Source: CAZFLM01 sp964519955
Lineage (GTDB): Bacteria > Armatimonadota > Chthonomonadetes > Chthonomonadales > CAJBBX01
Reading direction: 5' to 3'
Assembly: GCA_964519955.1 (NCBI GenBank)
Contig: CAZFLM010000026.1
Location: 14,874 to 78,873, forward strand
Length of the DNA stretch: 64,000 bases
The notes below the pieces were generated by a model. That model did not search any database. It was not told the DNA's origin and saw nothing but the letters and a program-made list of their open reading frames with translations. Both the position numbers and the translations under genes were made by a program. Position 1 is the stretch's first letter. Each line of letters begins with the position of its first letter. This document shows positions 7,837 through 15,397 of the stretch, in pieces.

Positions 7837-8670
7837 ATGGCGACGATGCCCCCCACGCGCGTCTTCGTGAGCTATAGCCACCAGGACCGGGTGCTCTTCG
7901 GGAACACATCACTCCTGGGCCACCTGCAGCGGCTCCTTGGCGCGGAGGTCGAGTTCTGGTGGGACCAGAGACTCACGGCTGGCGACCTCTGGGACGACGT
8001 GATCAAGGCGGAGATCGGGCGGGCCCAGATCGCTCTGGTCCTGGTGAGCCAGCCGTTCCTTGGCTCGGCCTATTGCCAGGTGGAAGCCAACGAGTTTCTG
8101 GCTGAACGTGTCCGCCGTGGCCTGGTCGTGCTGCCGGTGCTCGTCGAGCCGTGCCCATGGGAGGACAAGCCGTGGCTGTCTTGCACGCAGATGGCCCTCG
8201 CGGGCGCCGGCGGCCTGGGTCGGTCCCCACGCGGCGGCCGGCGGCGCGCTGACCTGTTCGCCTCCGTCGGGCAGCACTTGAAGCGCCAGGTTTGCCAGGT
8301 GCGCCAGTCGCTGCAGTCGATGCTCCTCGTAGATCTCTCCAGTCCGTGCAGCGTCGCTGCCCGCGTGCCGTTCAGGGCGGCGCACGACGAGACCCTGACC
8401 ATTATCCCAAGGCGCCTTCTCCCCGCGGACGCGTTTGCGGAAGATGGGGCCGTGTGCAGCGTCCGCGTTGGAGGGTTCAAGCGGCTTGCTGGTACCGGCT
8501 ATCAGTACCGGGCAATCGTGGCGCCACTGCTGTACAACGGATCGGCCACCGGGGATCGGCTGGAGGCGCACCTGGTGGTTGTGGTGGACGGAACCGACCT
8601 CGACCATGCCTGGCTGGGCACCGACGTCCTGAGTCGTGAGCCGGCCGTCCGAGCAGCGTTTGGTCTCTAG
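7837..8670 (+). CDS. TIR-domain protein with unknown C-terminal domain
   Basis: A 277-residue protein. Residues 6-140 are a TIR (TIR_2-type) domain: the first strand RVFVSYSHQDR, the region WWDQRLTAGDLWDDVIKAEI, and SQPFLGSAYCQVEANEF. Glu83 in the last motif matches the catalytic Glu of NAD-cleaving TIR enzymes, so NADase or cyclic-ADP-ribose-type activity is plausible. Residues about 165-277 form a second beta-rich domain (TGYQYRAIVAPLLYN, EAHLVVVVDGTDLDHAW) that I do not recognise; it could bind a trigger or the receiver partner. It is the last gene of a three-gene operon with the kinase and receiver. No SIR2, SLOG, Argonaute or cyclase partner lies nearby, so it fits no named TIR defence system. 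Confidence 0.82.
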   Translation: MATMPPTRVFVSYSHQDRVLFGNTSLLGHLQRLLGAEVEFWWDQRLTAGDLWDDVIKAEIGRAQIALVLVSQPFLGSAYCQVEANEFLAERVRRGLVVLPVLVEPCPWEDKPWLSCTQMALAGAGGLGRSPRGGRRRADLFASVGQHLKRQVCQVRQSLQSMLLVDLSSPCSVAARVPFRAAHDETLTIIPRRLLPADAFAEDGAVCSVRVGGFKRLAGTGYQYRAIVAPLLYNGSATGDRLEAHLVVVVDGTDLDHAWLGTDVLSREPAVRAAFGL

Positions 8671-8835
8671 GCGATGGCGGCCCGGTGCTGCCACGCAGCC
8701 GGTGCGGTCGGGTAGGATTGCGGCGCGATACTCGGGTGGCGTACGGGCCGCACTCGCTGCGATGCAACGCGCGGCTCCCGAGCCGGCCGGTCGTGGTTTG
8801 CCACGCGCGCACCACGCAATCCGCCGCCCACCCCA

Positions 8836-8864
8836 TTGACCCGCGCCGGGGCATCCGCTATAAT
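8836..8864 (+). promoter_or_regulatory. Sigma-70 promoter of the cobalamin-riboswitch operon
   Basis: TTGACC at 8836-8841 and a perfect TATAAT at 8859-8864 with a 17-bp spacer. It lies about 20 bp upstream of the cobalamin riboswitch, so transcription would begin near 8871 and include the whole aptamer. Confidence 0.8.
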
Positions 8865-8880
8865 GCGGGCTGACAAACGC

Positions 8881-8966
8881 ATATGCGAGCCGCGGTGCTC
8901 GGGGGAAGTCCGGTGCAAGTCCGGCACAGTCCCGCTACGGTGAAAGTCCGAATGCCCGCCCGCGGC
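8881..8966 (+). ncRNA. Cobalamin (B12) riboswitch aptamer
   Basis: The segment contains the conserved order of the cobalamin riboswitch: GGTGCTCGGGGGAA, GTCCGGTGCAAGTCCGGCAC, CAGTCCCGCTACGGTGA and a B12-box-like AAGTCCGAATGCCCGCC. It sits just after a TATAAT promoter and upstream of a BtuF-like gene, the expected setting. B12 binding should reduce expression of the operon that follows. Confidence 0.93.
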
Positions 8967-9046
8967 CCATCACGCAAGCCCTTCGCGAGAAGAGGGTGTG
9001 ATGGCCCCGGTTCCGGCGCACCACCAAGCGCCCCGCCCGCGGGCTC

Positions 9047-9078
9047 ACACCATCCCACGAGGATGGTGTTTCCGTCTC
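9047..9078 (+). terminator. Riboswitch expression platform: intrinsic terminator
   Basis: ACACCATCC (9047-9055) and GGATGGTGT (9061-9069) form a perfect 9-bp stem with a 5-nt loop, followed by TTCCGTCT. It lies between the aptamer and the first gene. GGTGTGA at 8995-9001 can pair with TCACACC at 9045-9051 and so could act as an antiterminator. The switching model is inferred. Confidence 0.6.
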
Positions 9079-9145
9079 ACCCTCCGCACCACGCGCCTCC
9101 GCGAAGCTTGCGTCATCATCGCACGCATGCAACCAGGAGGGCAAA

Positions 9146-9970
9146 GTGCGCGTCTACTGCGACAGCCTCGGGCGTTCCGTCGACCTGCCGGACCGGCCCC
9201 AGCGCATCGTCAGCCTCGTCTCATCCGCCACCGAGGCGCTCGCAACCATCGGCTGCCTCGACCGCATCGCCGGCGTCTCGTCCTATTGCCGCCGCTACGT
9301 GCCCAACCTCACCGCGCCCGTTGTGGGCGACTACCTGAGCGTGGACGAGGACCTGCTGCGCGAGATCGAGCCGGACCTCGTTATCACGACCACCGGGGTG
9401 CAGCGCGGCGTCGGCAAGGGCCTCTCGCACGATGGCTACCCCGTGTTCGCCATCCCGCTGCCGAACAGCCTCCACGGCATCCTGGAGGGCGTGATGCTCC
9501 TCGGCGCGCTGGTGGGCGAGATGGACGCCGCGCGCGACCTGGTGCACCGGTGGACCGCACACTTCGAGGCGCTCCGTGCCGATGCGCCCCCCACGCGCCC
9601 ACGCGTCTATGCCGAGCTGTGGTTCGGCGCGTACCAGCGCACGCCGGGCGGCCTCACGTTCATCCACGACCTGCTGGAGGCGGCCGGCGCGCAGCCCCTC
9701 TTCGGCGACGTAGCCCGCAGCTACCTCAACGTGGACGTGGGCGAGGTCGAGCACCGGCGGCCCGACGTGGCGGTGGTCTTCTCGGAGCCCGAGTACCCGG
9801 TCGACGCGGCGGCGCTGGTGCGCGAGCGGGAGTGGAACGTGACGCTCCCGCACCTGGCGCTCATCCAGTCCGACGTGACGCGGGGCCGCAACCTCATCCA
9901 CGACGGCCCCTCGATGATGGAGACCGCGACGTGGCTGCACGGGCGGATTAGGGAGGCGGTGGCGCAATGA
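9146..9970 (+). CDS. BtuF-like cobalamin-binding protein without signal peptide
   Basis: A 274-residue periplasmic-binding-protein-fold sequence of the BtuF/TroA type: RIVSLVSSATEALATIGCLD at the N-terminus, then VDEDLLREIEPDLVITT and a closing NLIHDGPSMMETATWL. The cobalamin riboswitch upstream supports a role with corrinoids. Unlike normal BtuF, the chain starts straight into the first strand (MRVYCDSLGR) with no signal peptide or lipobox, so it appears cytoplasmic. It might bind or sense cobamide inside the cell rather than deliver it to an importer. The GTG start at 9146 has a perfect AGGAGG 5 nt upstream. The following gene is 57 bp away across a repeat. Confidence 0.82.
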   Translation: MRVYCDSLGRSVDLPDRPQRIVSLVSSATEALATIGCLDRIAGVSSYCRRYVPNLTAPVVGDYLSVDEDLLREIEPDLVITTTGVQRGVGKGLSHDGYPVFAIPLPNSLHGILEGVMLLGALVGEMDAARDLVHRWTAHFEALRADAPPTRPRVYAELWFGAYQRTPGGLTFIHDLLEAAGAQPLFGDVARSYLNVDVGEVEHRRPDVAVVFSEPEYPVDAAALVREREWNVTLPHLALIQSDVTRGRNLIHDGPSMMETATWLHGRIREAVAQ

Positions 9971-9980
9971 TCGGGACAGC

Positions 9981-10003
9981 GGGATTTGGGACTTGGGACT
10001 TGG
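9981..10003 (+). repeat. GGGACTTGGGACTTGG-type dispersed repeat
   Basis: The spacer between the BtuF-like and PP-loop genes carries a doubled GGGACTTG motif followed by GGGATTGGGGGTGGGGCG. Related copies in inverse orientation lie at 59521-59541 and 60086-60107. Confidence 0.5.
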
Positions 10004-10027
10004 AGCTGAGGGATTGGGGGTGGGGCG

Positions 10028-10714
10028 ATGAGTGACATGCGTGTCCTCCTCTCCTGGAGCACGGGCAAGGACTCGGCGTGGACGCTGCACACGCTGCGGC
10101 AGATGCCCGGGGTGGAGGTGGTGGGGCTGCTGACGACGTACAACGGGGAGTTCGACCGGGTGGCGATGCACGCGGTGCGGCTGGAGCTGCTGCACGCGCA
10201 GGCTGAGGCGGCCGGGCTTCCGATGCTCGCGGTGCCGCTGCCGTTCCCGTGCTCCAACGAGCAGTACGAGGCGGTGATGCGCGATGCCCTGGCCGAGGCG
10301 CGGCGGCGGTTCGAGCCGACCCACGTGGCGTTCGGCGACCTGTGGTTGGAGGATGTGCGCCGTTATCGCGAGGAGCGGATGGCGGAAACGGGGCTCGGCC
10401 TCCTCTTCCCGCTCTGGGGGCAGCCCACGCGCCAGCTCGCCGCGACGATGGTGGAGGGCGGCCTGCGCGCGAAGGTGACGTGCATCGACCCGCGCCACCT
10501 GGAGCGCGGCTTCGTGGGGCGCGAGTTCGACGAGGCGTTCCTGCGCGATCTGCCCGCCCGCGTGGACCCGTGCGCCGAGCAGGGCGAGTTCCACACGTTC
10601 GCGTGGGACGGGCCGATGTTCGCGCACCCGGTCGAGGTGACGCTGGGCGAGACGGTGGAGCGCGACGGGTTCGTCTTCCGCGATCTGCTGCCCGCTCCGG
10701 GAGGCGCGCGATGA
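10028..10714 (+). CDS. Dph6-like PP-loop ATPase (MJ0570-related)
   Basis: A 228-residue adenine-nucleotide alpha-hydrolase of the Dph6/MJ0570 type. The PP-loop is at residues 8-17 (LSWSTGKDSA); FGDLWLEDVRRYREERMAET and LFPLWGQPTRQL are the family's substrate-side motifs, and PCAEQGEFHTFAWDGPMF is the classic C-terminal block. Eukaryotic and archaeal Dph6 amidates diphthine on EF-2, a modification bacteria lack, so the substrate must differ. Location in a cobalamin-riboswitch operon between two BtuF-like genes suggests ATP-dependent amidation or activation of a corrinoid precursor or side chain; this is inference. The next gene starts within its stop codon (ATGA overlap). Confidence 0.87.
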   Translation: MSDMRVLLSWSTGKDSAWTLHTLRQMPGVEVVGLLTTYNGEFDRVAMHAVRLELLHAQAEAAGLPMLAVPLPFPCSNEQYEAVMRDALAEARRRFEPTHVAFGDLWLEDVRRYREERMAETGLGLLFPLWGQPTRQLAATMVEGGLRAKVTCIDPRHLERGFVGREFDEAFLRDLPARVDPCAEQGEFHTFAWDGPMFAHPVEVTLGETVERDGFVFRDLLPAPGGAR

Positions 10715-11586
10715 GGGCGAGGTGGGCGGCGGCGGTTGGCGTCTGGCTGTGCGTGGCCTCGGCGGCGTGCGCCCAGTCGCTCAGCGCGGTAGACGACCGG
10801 GGCGTGCGCGTGACGCTGCCGGCGGCGCCCAGGCGCATCGTGTCGCTGATGCCGGCGAACACGGAGATCCTCTTCGCGCTGGGCCTGGGCGGGCGCGTGG
10901 TGGGCGTGACGGACTACTGCGACTACCCGCCGGAGGTGCGCAAGCTGCCGAAGGTGGGCGGCATGAACACGTCGATCGAGAAGGTGCTGGCGCTCCGCCC
11001 GGACCTGGTGGTGGCGAGCGCCTCCGGCAACCGCAAGGCGATCGAGGCCCTGGCGGCGGTGCGCGGCGGGCGGGTGCCGGTCTTCGCCATCGACCCCAAG
11101 ACGCTGCCGACTCTCCACGCGGCGATCCGCGCCATCGGCCGGGTCACGGGGCGCGCCGATCGGGCCGAGGCGCTGGACCAGAAACTGCAGGCGCGGGCGG
11201 CGGCGGTGGCGGCGCGGGTGAAGCGGCAGCCCACGCGGCCCCGGGTGCTGTTCGTGCTGCAGGCGGAGCCGCTCTGGGTGGTGGGCTCGGGCAACTTCAT
11301 GGACGAGCTGATCGCGGCGGCCGGCGGGGTGAACGTGGCGCGCGGCGCGGGGCAGGGCTACCGCCCGTGGACGCTGGAGCGGGTGGTGGCGGCGAACCCG
11401 GACGTGATCCTGACGACGATGGAGGGCCTCGACCGCTTCCGGGGCCGCCCGGGCTGGTCCGCGGTGAAGGCGGTGCGCTCCGGCGCCGTCCACCGCCTCG
11501 GCTACGAAGCCGTCCGCCCCAGCCCCCGCCTGGTGGACGCGATCGAGCGCGTGGAGCGGCTGCTGCGTGGGGCGGTGGGGAGGTAG
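10711..11586 (+). CDS. Exported BtuF-like cobalamin-binding protein
   Basis: A 291-residue periplasmic binding protein. Residues 1-22 are a Sec signal peptide (AAAVGVWLCVASAACAQS), followed by the BtuF fold: RIVSLMPANTEILFALGLGG, DYCDYPPEV, EKVLALRPDLVVAS, LWVVGSGNFMDELIAAAGG and NPDVILTTMEG. It should capture cobalamin or cobinamide outside the inner membrane. The start overlaps the preceding PP-loop gene by four bases (ATGA), so translation is probably coupled and B12-regulated. It pairs with the signal-less BtuF-like protein at the head of the operon. No BtuC permease or BtuD ATPase follows; they must be elsewhere if uptake occurs. Confidence 0.88.
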   Translation: MRARWAAAVGVWLCVASAACAQSLSAVDDRGVRVTLPAAPRRIVSLMPANTEILFALGLGGRVVGVTDYCDYPPEVRKLPKVGGMNTSIEKVLALRPDLVVASASGNRKAIEALAAVRGGRVPVFAIDPKTLPTLHAAIRAIGRVTGRADRAEALDQKLQARAAAVAARVKRQPTRPRVLFVLQAEPLWVVGSGNFMDELIAAAGGVNVARGAGQGYRPWTLERVVAANPDVILTTMEGLDRFRGRPGWSAVKAVRSGAVHRLGYEAVRPSPRLVDAIERVERLLRGAVGR

Positions 11587-11667
11587 GGTAGGAACTCCTG
11601 GCGCTTCTGGCGAATGACAACGCGATGCGTCATGTTCCGATGGTCTACGACGCGCCAGGTGGCCCGG

Positions 11668-14600
11668 ATGCCCTCCCTCAATCAGTTCCAGATAGTCGTT
11701 GCGTCGCCGGGGGACGTGCCCGACGAGCGCGTCGCGGTCGACACGGTGGTGTCGGAGTTGAACGACACCATTGCCCCGAGGCTTGGCCTGGATCTGCGCG
11801 TGCGGAAGTGGGAGACGCACGCCACCCCTGGCACGCACCCCCTTGGCCCTCAGTTCGTCATCGACCCCGAGCTAAAGGTGGCAGATTGCGACCTGTTCGT
11901 CTGCATCTTCTGGTCCCGCCTTGGCACCCCGGTGGTCGACGCGCCCTCCGGCACCGCCCACGAGCTGCAGAACGCCTACGAAGCGTGCAACCGCAGCGGC
12001 AAGCCGCGCATCTGGTGCTACTTCAACGAGGCGCCGTTCACGCCGGACACCGACGAACAACGCGCCCAACTGGCGAGCTTGCACGGGTTCCGTGAGGCCT
12101 GGGCCGATCGAATGCTGCGCTGGCCGTACGGAGGCGCTGCGGATTTCGAGCGGAAGTTCCGCCGGCACCTGCTACTACACCTGAGCAGCCCGCTTCCGGC
12201 GGACCTGGACCGCGTGCGCAACGCCTACCTCAATCACATCATCCGCGAATGCTCCACGATCTCCGCGCGCGGCAAGACGCGGAGCCTGTCCGCGTTCGAC
12301 GTCCCGCTCGATGCTCTCTACGTGTCTCTCAGCGCCGAACGCACCACCGAGCGCGACCGCGCGCAGGACGAGTGGCAGGACCCGAGCAGGCCCGATCCAG
12401 AGGACCGCAACCGAGACGACGAGCCCAAGGAGCGCGATCGGCGCAAAGAGGTGGTCGTCGAGGAGTGGGACGTACCACGGGCCGTGCGCGAGGCGCCGCG
12501 CATGGTCGTGCTGGGCGATCCGGGCTCCGGCAAGACGACGCTCGCACGCTCCCTCGCGGTGCGGTTCGCACAGGCATGCCTCGATGGGGCAGATTCGGTG
12601 CGTGATGCCGAGGGATGCGAGTACGGCCCGACACGGCTACCCATCTGCGTGCGCGTGGCCGACTACGCGACGGAACGCGAGCGCAAGCCCAACCTGGCCG
12701 TACGTACGTTCTTGGGCAGGGCATTCCCCGACCTGCCGGTACCCAAGAGCGACCTGACACGCCTCTTCGACGCCGCGCTCAACAAGGGCAAGGCGTTCGT
12801 GATTCTCGACGGATTCGACGAGATCGCGCGCCCGAAGGACCGTGCCGGCGTCGCGCGCGCCATTGAGGCGTTCGTCCGGGGTCTTCCCGCCGCGACGCGC
12901 GTGCTGGTGACGAGCCGCGTCGATGGGTACCGTGAGGCGCCCATCGCCATTGGCGAGAAGCCCTTCACGCTGCGCGACTTGAGCCCCGATGAGATCAAGC
13001 TGTTCCTCTCACAATGGTGCGCTGCTCACGCTCACCGCGATCCGGACGGCGGCTCCGAGGACCAGTGCCGGAAGCGAGCCGACAACGCGTATGCGTCCCT
13101 GCAGGCGCAGATCGAGGTTAACGAGGGCGTGGCGCGCCTGGCGAAGAACCCCTTACTCCTGACGCTGCTGGCAGTGATGCACCAGGAGGAACCTGTGCTT
13201 CCGACGCGCCGGATTGAGCTGTACCGCCGCGCGTCGCAGATGCTCCTGCGCGATTGGCGCGCCTCACAGCCTGCGCCTGTTCCCGAGTGGCTGGAGGACG
13301 GTACTGTCGATCGAGTGCTTCCGGCGCTGGCGTTCGAGATCCACTCCCGCCGATCCGCGGGCCTCATCGCTGAGACGGAGGCGCAGGCGCTCTTGTGCGG
13401 ACATCCCGATGCCCCTCGGCTGCCCGCAACCTTCCTCCGCGAACTCGGGCTGCATTCGGGCCTGTTCCTGGAGCGCACGCTCGGCAAGTACGGGTTCCTG
13501 CATCTCACATTCGAGGAGTACTACGCTGCGCAGCACCTCGCCGCCCTTCCCGACCACGGTGCGGACTGGATCGCCAAGCATCGCCACCAGTCGCGCTGGC
13601 AGGAGGTCATCCGCCTGACGGTCGCGTCGCTTGGCGAGCTTGATGCTGCCGCGCTGATCCGCGCAGGCGTCTGGTGCGCCGACGGCGCCGCCGCGACCAC
13701 CGGCTACGTGCCCTCGGCGTATGAGGACATCCTCTACCGCGACTTCTTCCTGGCGGCGCGCTGCATCGGCGACTGCGTTGCGGTCGAGGCGAGCCTGGCG
13801 CGCATGGTGGGGGACAGGCTGGCGGAGATGAGTATGGGCAGGCGCCGGGCGGCGGTCGCGTGGGGGACTTGCGAGGCGGCACGCCAGTCCATCGCGGCGC
13901 TCCGAGCGACCGAGACCGGCGCGTTCGCGCTGAACGCTCTGTTGGTCGCGCTCAAGGGCCGCGAACCTGCTGTGCGTTACGCTGCCGCGGGGGCGCTCGG
14001 CGATGCCGGAGCGGACGCCGCCGATGCTGAGCGCGCCCTCCTCAGCGGCCTTACGGACACAGCCTGGAGTGTTCGACAGGCTTCGGCGCGTGCGCTGGGG
14101 TCGGTAGCGACGGGGTCAGTGCCAGCTCAGACGGGGTTGTTGGCTGCGCTCACGGACGAGCACAGCGGCGTCCGGTCCGCTGCCGCTGCCGCACTTGGCA
14201 CCGTCGGGGCCGGGTCACCCGATGCCGTCCGCGGCCTGCTCGATGCGCTGAAGGACAGGGATGGGACCGTGAGGTGGGCTGCCGGCCATGCGCTTGGGCG
14301 TGCCGGTGCGGGCTCCTCCGAAGCGGTGGGTGGCCTGCTCGATGCGCTGAAGGACGAGGACAGCGGTGTGCGGCTAGGAGCGGCGAGGGCGCTTGGCAAT
14401 GCTGGGGTGGGCTGCGCTGAAGCCGTGCGTGATCTGCTGGGTGCGCTGAAGGACGAGGACCGCTTTGTGCGGCTTGTTGCTGCGGACGCGCTCGGTAGTG
14501 CCGGTGCGGGCTCCGCTGAAGCCGTGCGTGGTCTGCTGGGTGCGCTGAAGGACGCGGACCGCGGTGTGCGGCGGGCTGCTGCGGACGCGCTTGGCAGTGC

Positions 14601-15327
14601 TGGTGCGGGCTCCGCTGAAGCCGTGCGCGGTCTGCTGGGTGCGCTGAAGGACGCGGACCGCGCTGTGCGGCTGGCTGCTGCGGACGCGCTTGGTAGTGCT
14701 GGCGCGGGCTCCGGCGAAGCCGTTCGCGGTCTGCTGGATGCGCTGAAGGACGAGGACAGCGGTGTGCGGGCTGCAGCCCCACAGGGGCTGAGCACGGTGG
14801 GCGTGGGTTGGCCGGATGCCGTGTCCGGCCTCGTGCAGGCGTTGACGGACCAAGACAAGAAGGTCAGAAGGGCGTCCGCGGCCGCCCTTGGCCCCACTGT
14901 CGTGTGGTCGGCGGATCGGGTATGCGACCTCCTTGGGGCGCCGAAGGACGAGGGACCTGCCGCTCGATGGGTTGTCGTACACATGCTCGGAGGGATCGCT
15001 GCGGCGGCACCGGAGATCGGTCGCGCTCTCGTCGGTGCGCTGGCGGACCCAGATGGTAGTGTGCGGTGGGATGCCGCGATGGCGCTGGGTGCGGCTGGCT
15101 CGGGCTCGGAGGGGGTCGTGGGCGCGCTCTTGGGGACGCTGCAGGACGAGGACCCCGGGGTCCGTGCGGCTGGCGCGGCAGCCCTCGCCGACATCGGCAT
15201 CGCCTCCCAGGAGGCCCTGGACGCCCTCGCCGCGGCGACCTCGGAGCAGGACTATGCCCTCCGTGACACCGCCTACCACTCCCTCTCCATCCTCGTCCAG
15301 CGCATGGAGGACGAGCGCGACGACTAG
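11668..15327 (+). CDS. NLR-like protein: TIR/DUF4062-like, NACHT NTPase, HEAT repeats
   Basis: A 1219-residue STAND protein. Residues about 5-150 form a TIR/DUF4062-like flavodoxin-type domain (FQIVVASPGDVPDERVAV, then ADCDLFVCIFWSRLGTPV). A linker leads to the NACHT module: Walker A GDPGSGKTTLARS near residue 282, Walker B FVILDGFDEIARP near 377, sensor-like VLVTSRVDGY, and the typical GFLHLTFEEYYAAQHL. From about residue 740 to the end there are roughly twelve HEAT repeats of about 33 residues. Bacterial NACHT proteins of this design are anti-phage NLR-like sensors: repeats detect a trigger, the NTPase oligomerises and the N-terminal domain acts as effector. ATG at 11668 (AGGTGG upstream) begins just before the domain; an ATG at 11614 is possible. 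It is paralogous to the protein encoded at 22100-26071. Confidence 0.85.
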   Translation: MPSLNQFQIVVASPGDVPDERVAVDTVVSELNDTIAPRLGLDLRVRKWETHATPGTHPLGPQFVIDPELKVADCDLFVCIFWSRLGTPVVDAPSGTAHELQNAYEACNRSGKPRIWCYFNEAPFTPDTDEQRAQLASLHGFREAWADRMLRWPYGGAADFERKFRRHLLLHLSSPLPADLDRVRNAYLNHIIRECSTISARGKTRSLSAFDVPLDALYVSLSAERTTERDRAQDEWQDPSRPDPEDRNRDDEPKERDRRKEVVVEEWDVPRAVREAPRMVVLGDPGSGKTTLARSLAVRFAQACLDGADSVRDAEGCEYGPTRLPICVRVADYATERERKPNLAVRTFLGRAFPDLPVPKSDLTRLFDAALNKGKAFVILDGFDEIARPKDRAGVARAIEAFVRGLPAATRVLVTSRVDGYREAPIAIGEKPFTLRDLSPDEIKLFLSQWCAAHAHRDPDGGSEDQCRKRADNAYASLQAQIEVNEGVARLAKNPLLLTLLAVMHQEEPVLPTRRIELYRRASQMLLRDWRASQPAPVPEWLEDGTVDRVLPALAFEIHSRRSAGLIAETEAQALLCGHPDAPRLPATFLRELGLHSGLFLERTLGKYGFLHLTFEEYYAAQHLAALPDHGADWIAKHRHQSRWQEVIRLTVASLGELDAAALIRAGVWCADGAAATTGYVPSAYEDILYRDFFLAARCIGDCVAVEASLARMVGDRLAEMSMGRRRAAVAWGTCEAARQSIAALRATETGAFALNALLVALKGREPAVRYAAAGALGDAGADAADAERALLSGLTDTAWSVRQASARALGSVATGSVPAQTGLLAALTDEHSGVRSAAAAALGTVGAGSPDAVRGLLDALKDRDGTVRWAAGHALGRAGAGSSEAVGGLLDALKDEDSGVRLGAARALGNAGVGCAEAVRDLLGALKDEDRFVRLVAADALGSAGAGSAEAVRGLLGALKDADRGVRRAAADALGSAGAGSAEAVRGLLGALKDADRAVRLAAADALGSAGAGSGEAVRGLLDALKDEDSGVRAAAPQGLSTVGVGWPDAVSGLVQALTDQDKKVRRASAAALGPTVVWSADRVCDLLGAPKDEGPAARWVVVHMLGGIAAAAPEIGRALVGALADPDGSVRWDAAMALGAAGSGSEGVVGALLGTLQDEDPGVRAAGAAALADIGIASQEALDALAAATSEQDYALRDTAYHSLSILVQRMEDERDD
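14490..14790 (+). repeat. Three near-identical 99-bp HEAT-repeat units
   Basis: Within the NLR-like gene, successive 99-bp (33-codon) units are nearly identical at DNA level; for example GTCTGCTGGG recurs at 14531 and 14630. The protein unit reads AVRGLLGALKDADRGVRRAA then ADALGSAGAGSAE. Such similarity shows recent internal duplication or gene conversion. Confidence 0.75.
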
Positions 15328-15397
15328 CGCCCGCGAACCAACCGCCTCTCCCACGCCTCTGTAGTGTCAGCACCTGCAGCAACGGGAGGGACCGCCC

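Noticed and set aside
7837..8670. TIR protein as part of Thoeris or an Argonaute-TIR or CBASS system
   Set aside because: No SIR2/SLOG-domain gene, Argonaute or nucleotide cyclase lies in the neighbourhood.
10028..10714. Diphthamide synthesis enzyme
   Set aside because: Bacteria do not make diphthamide; only the PP-loop family is assigned.
14490..14790. Possible CRISPR or minisatellite from 99-bp repeats
   Set aside because: The repeats are in frame and encode HEAT units, so they are coding.
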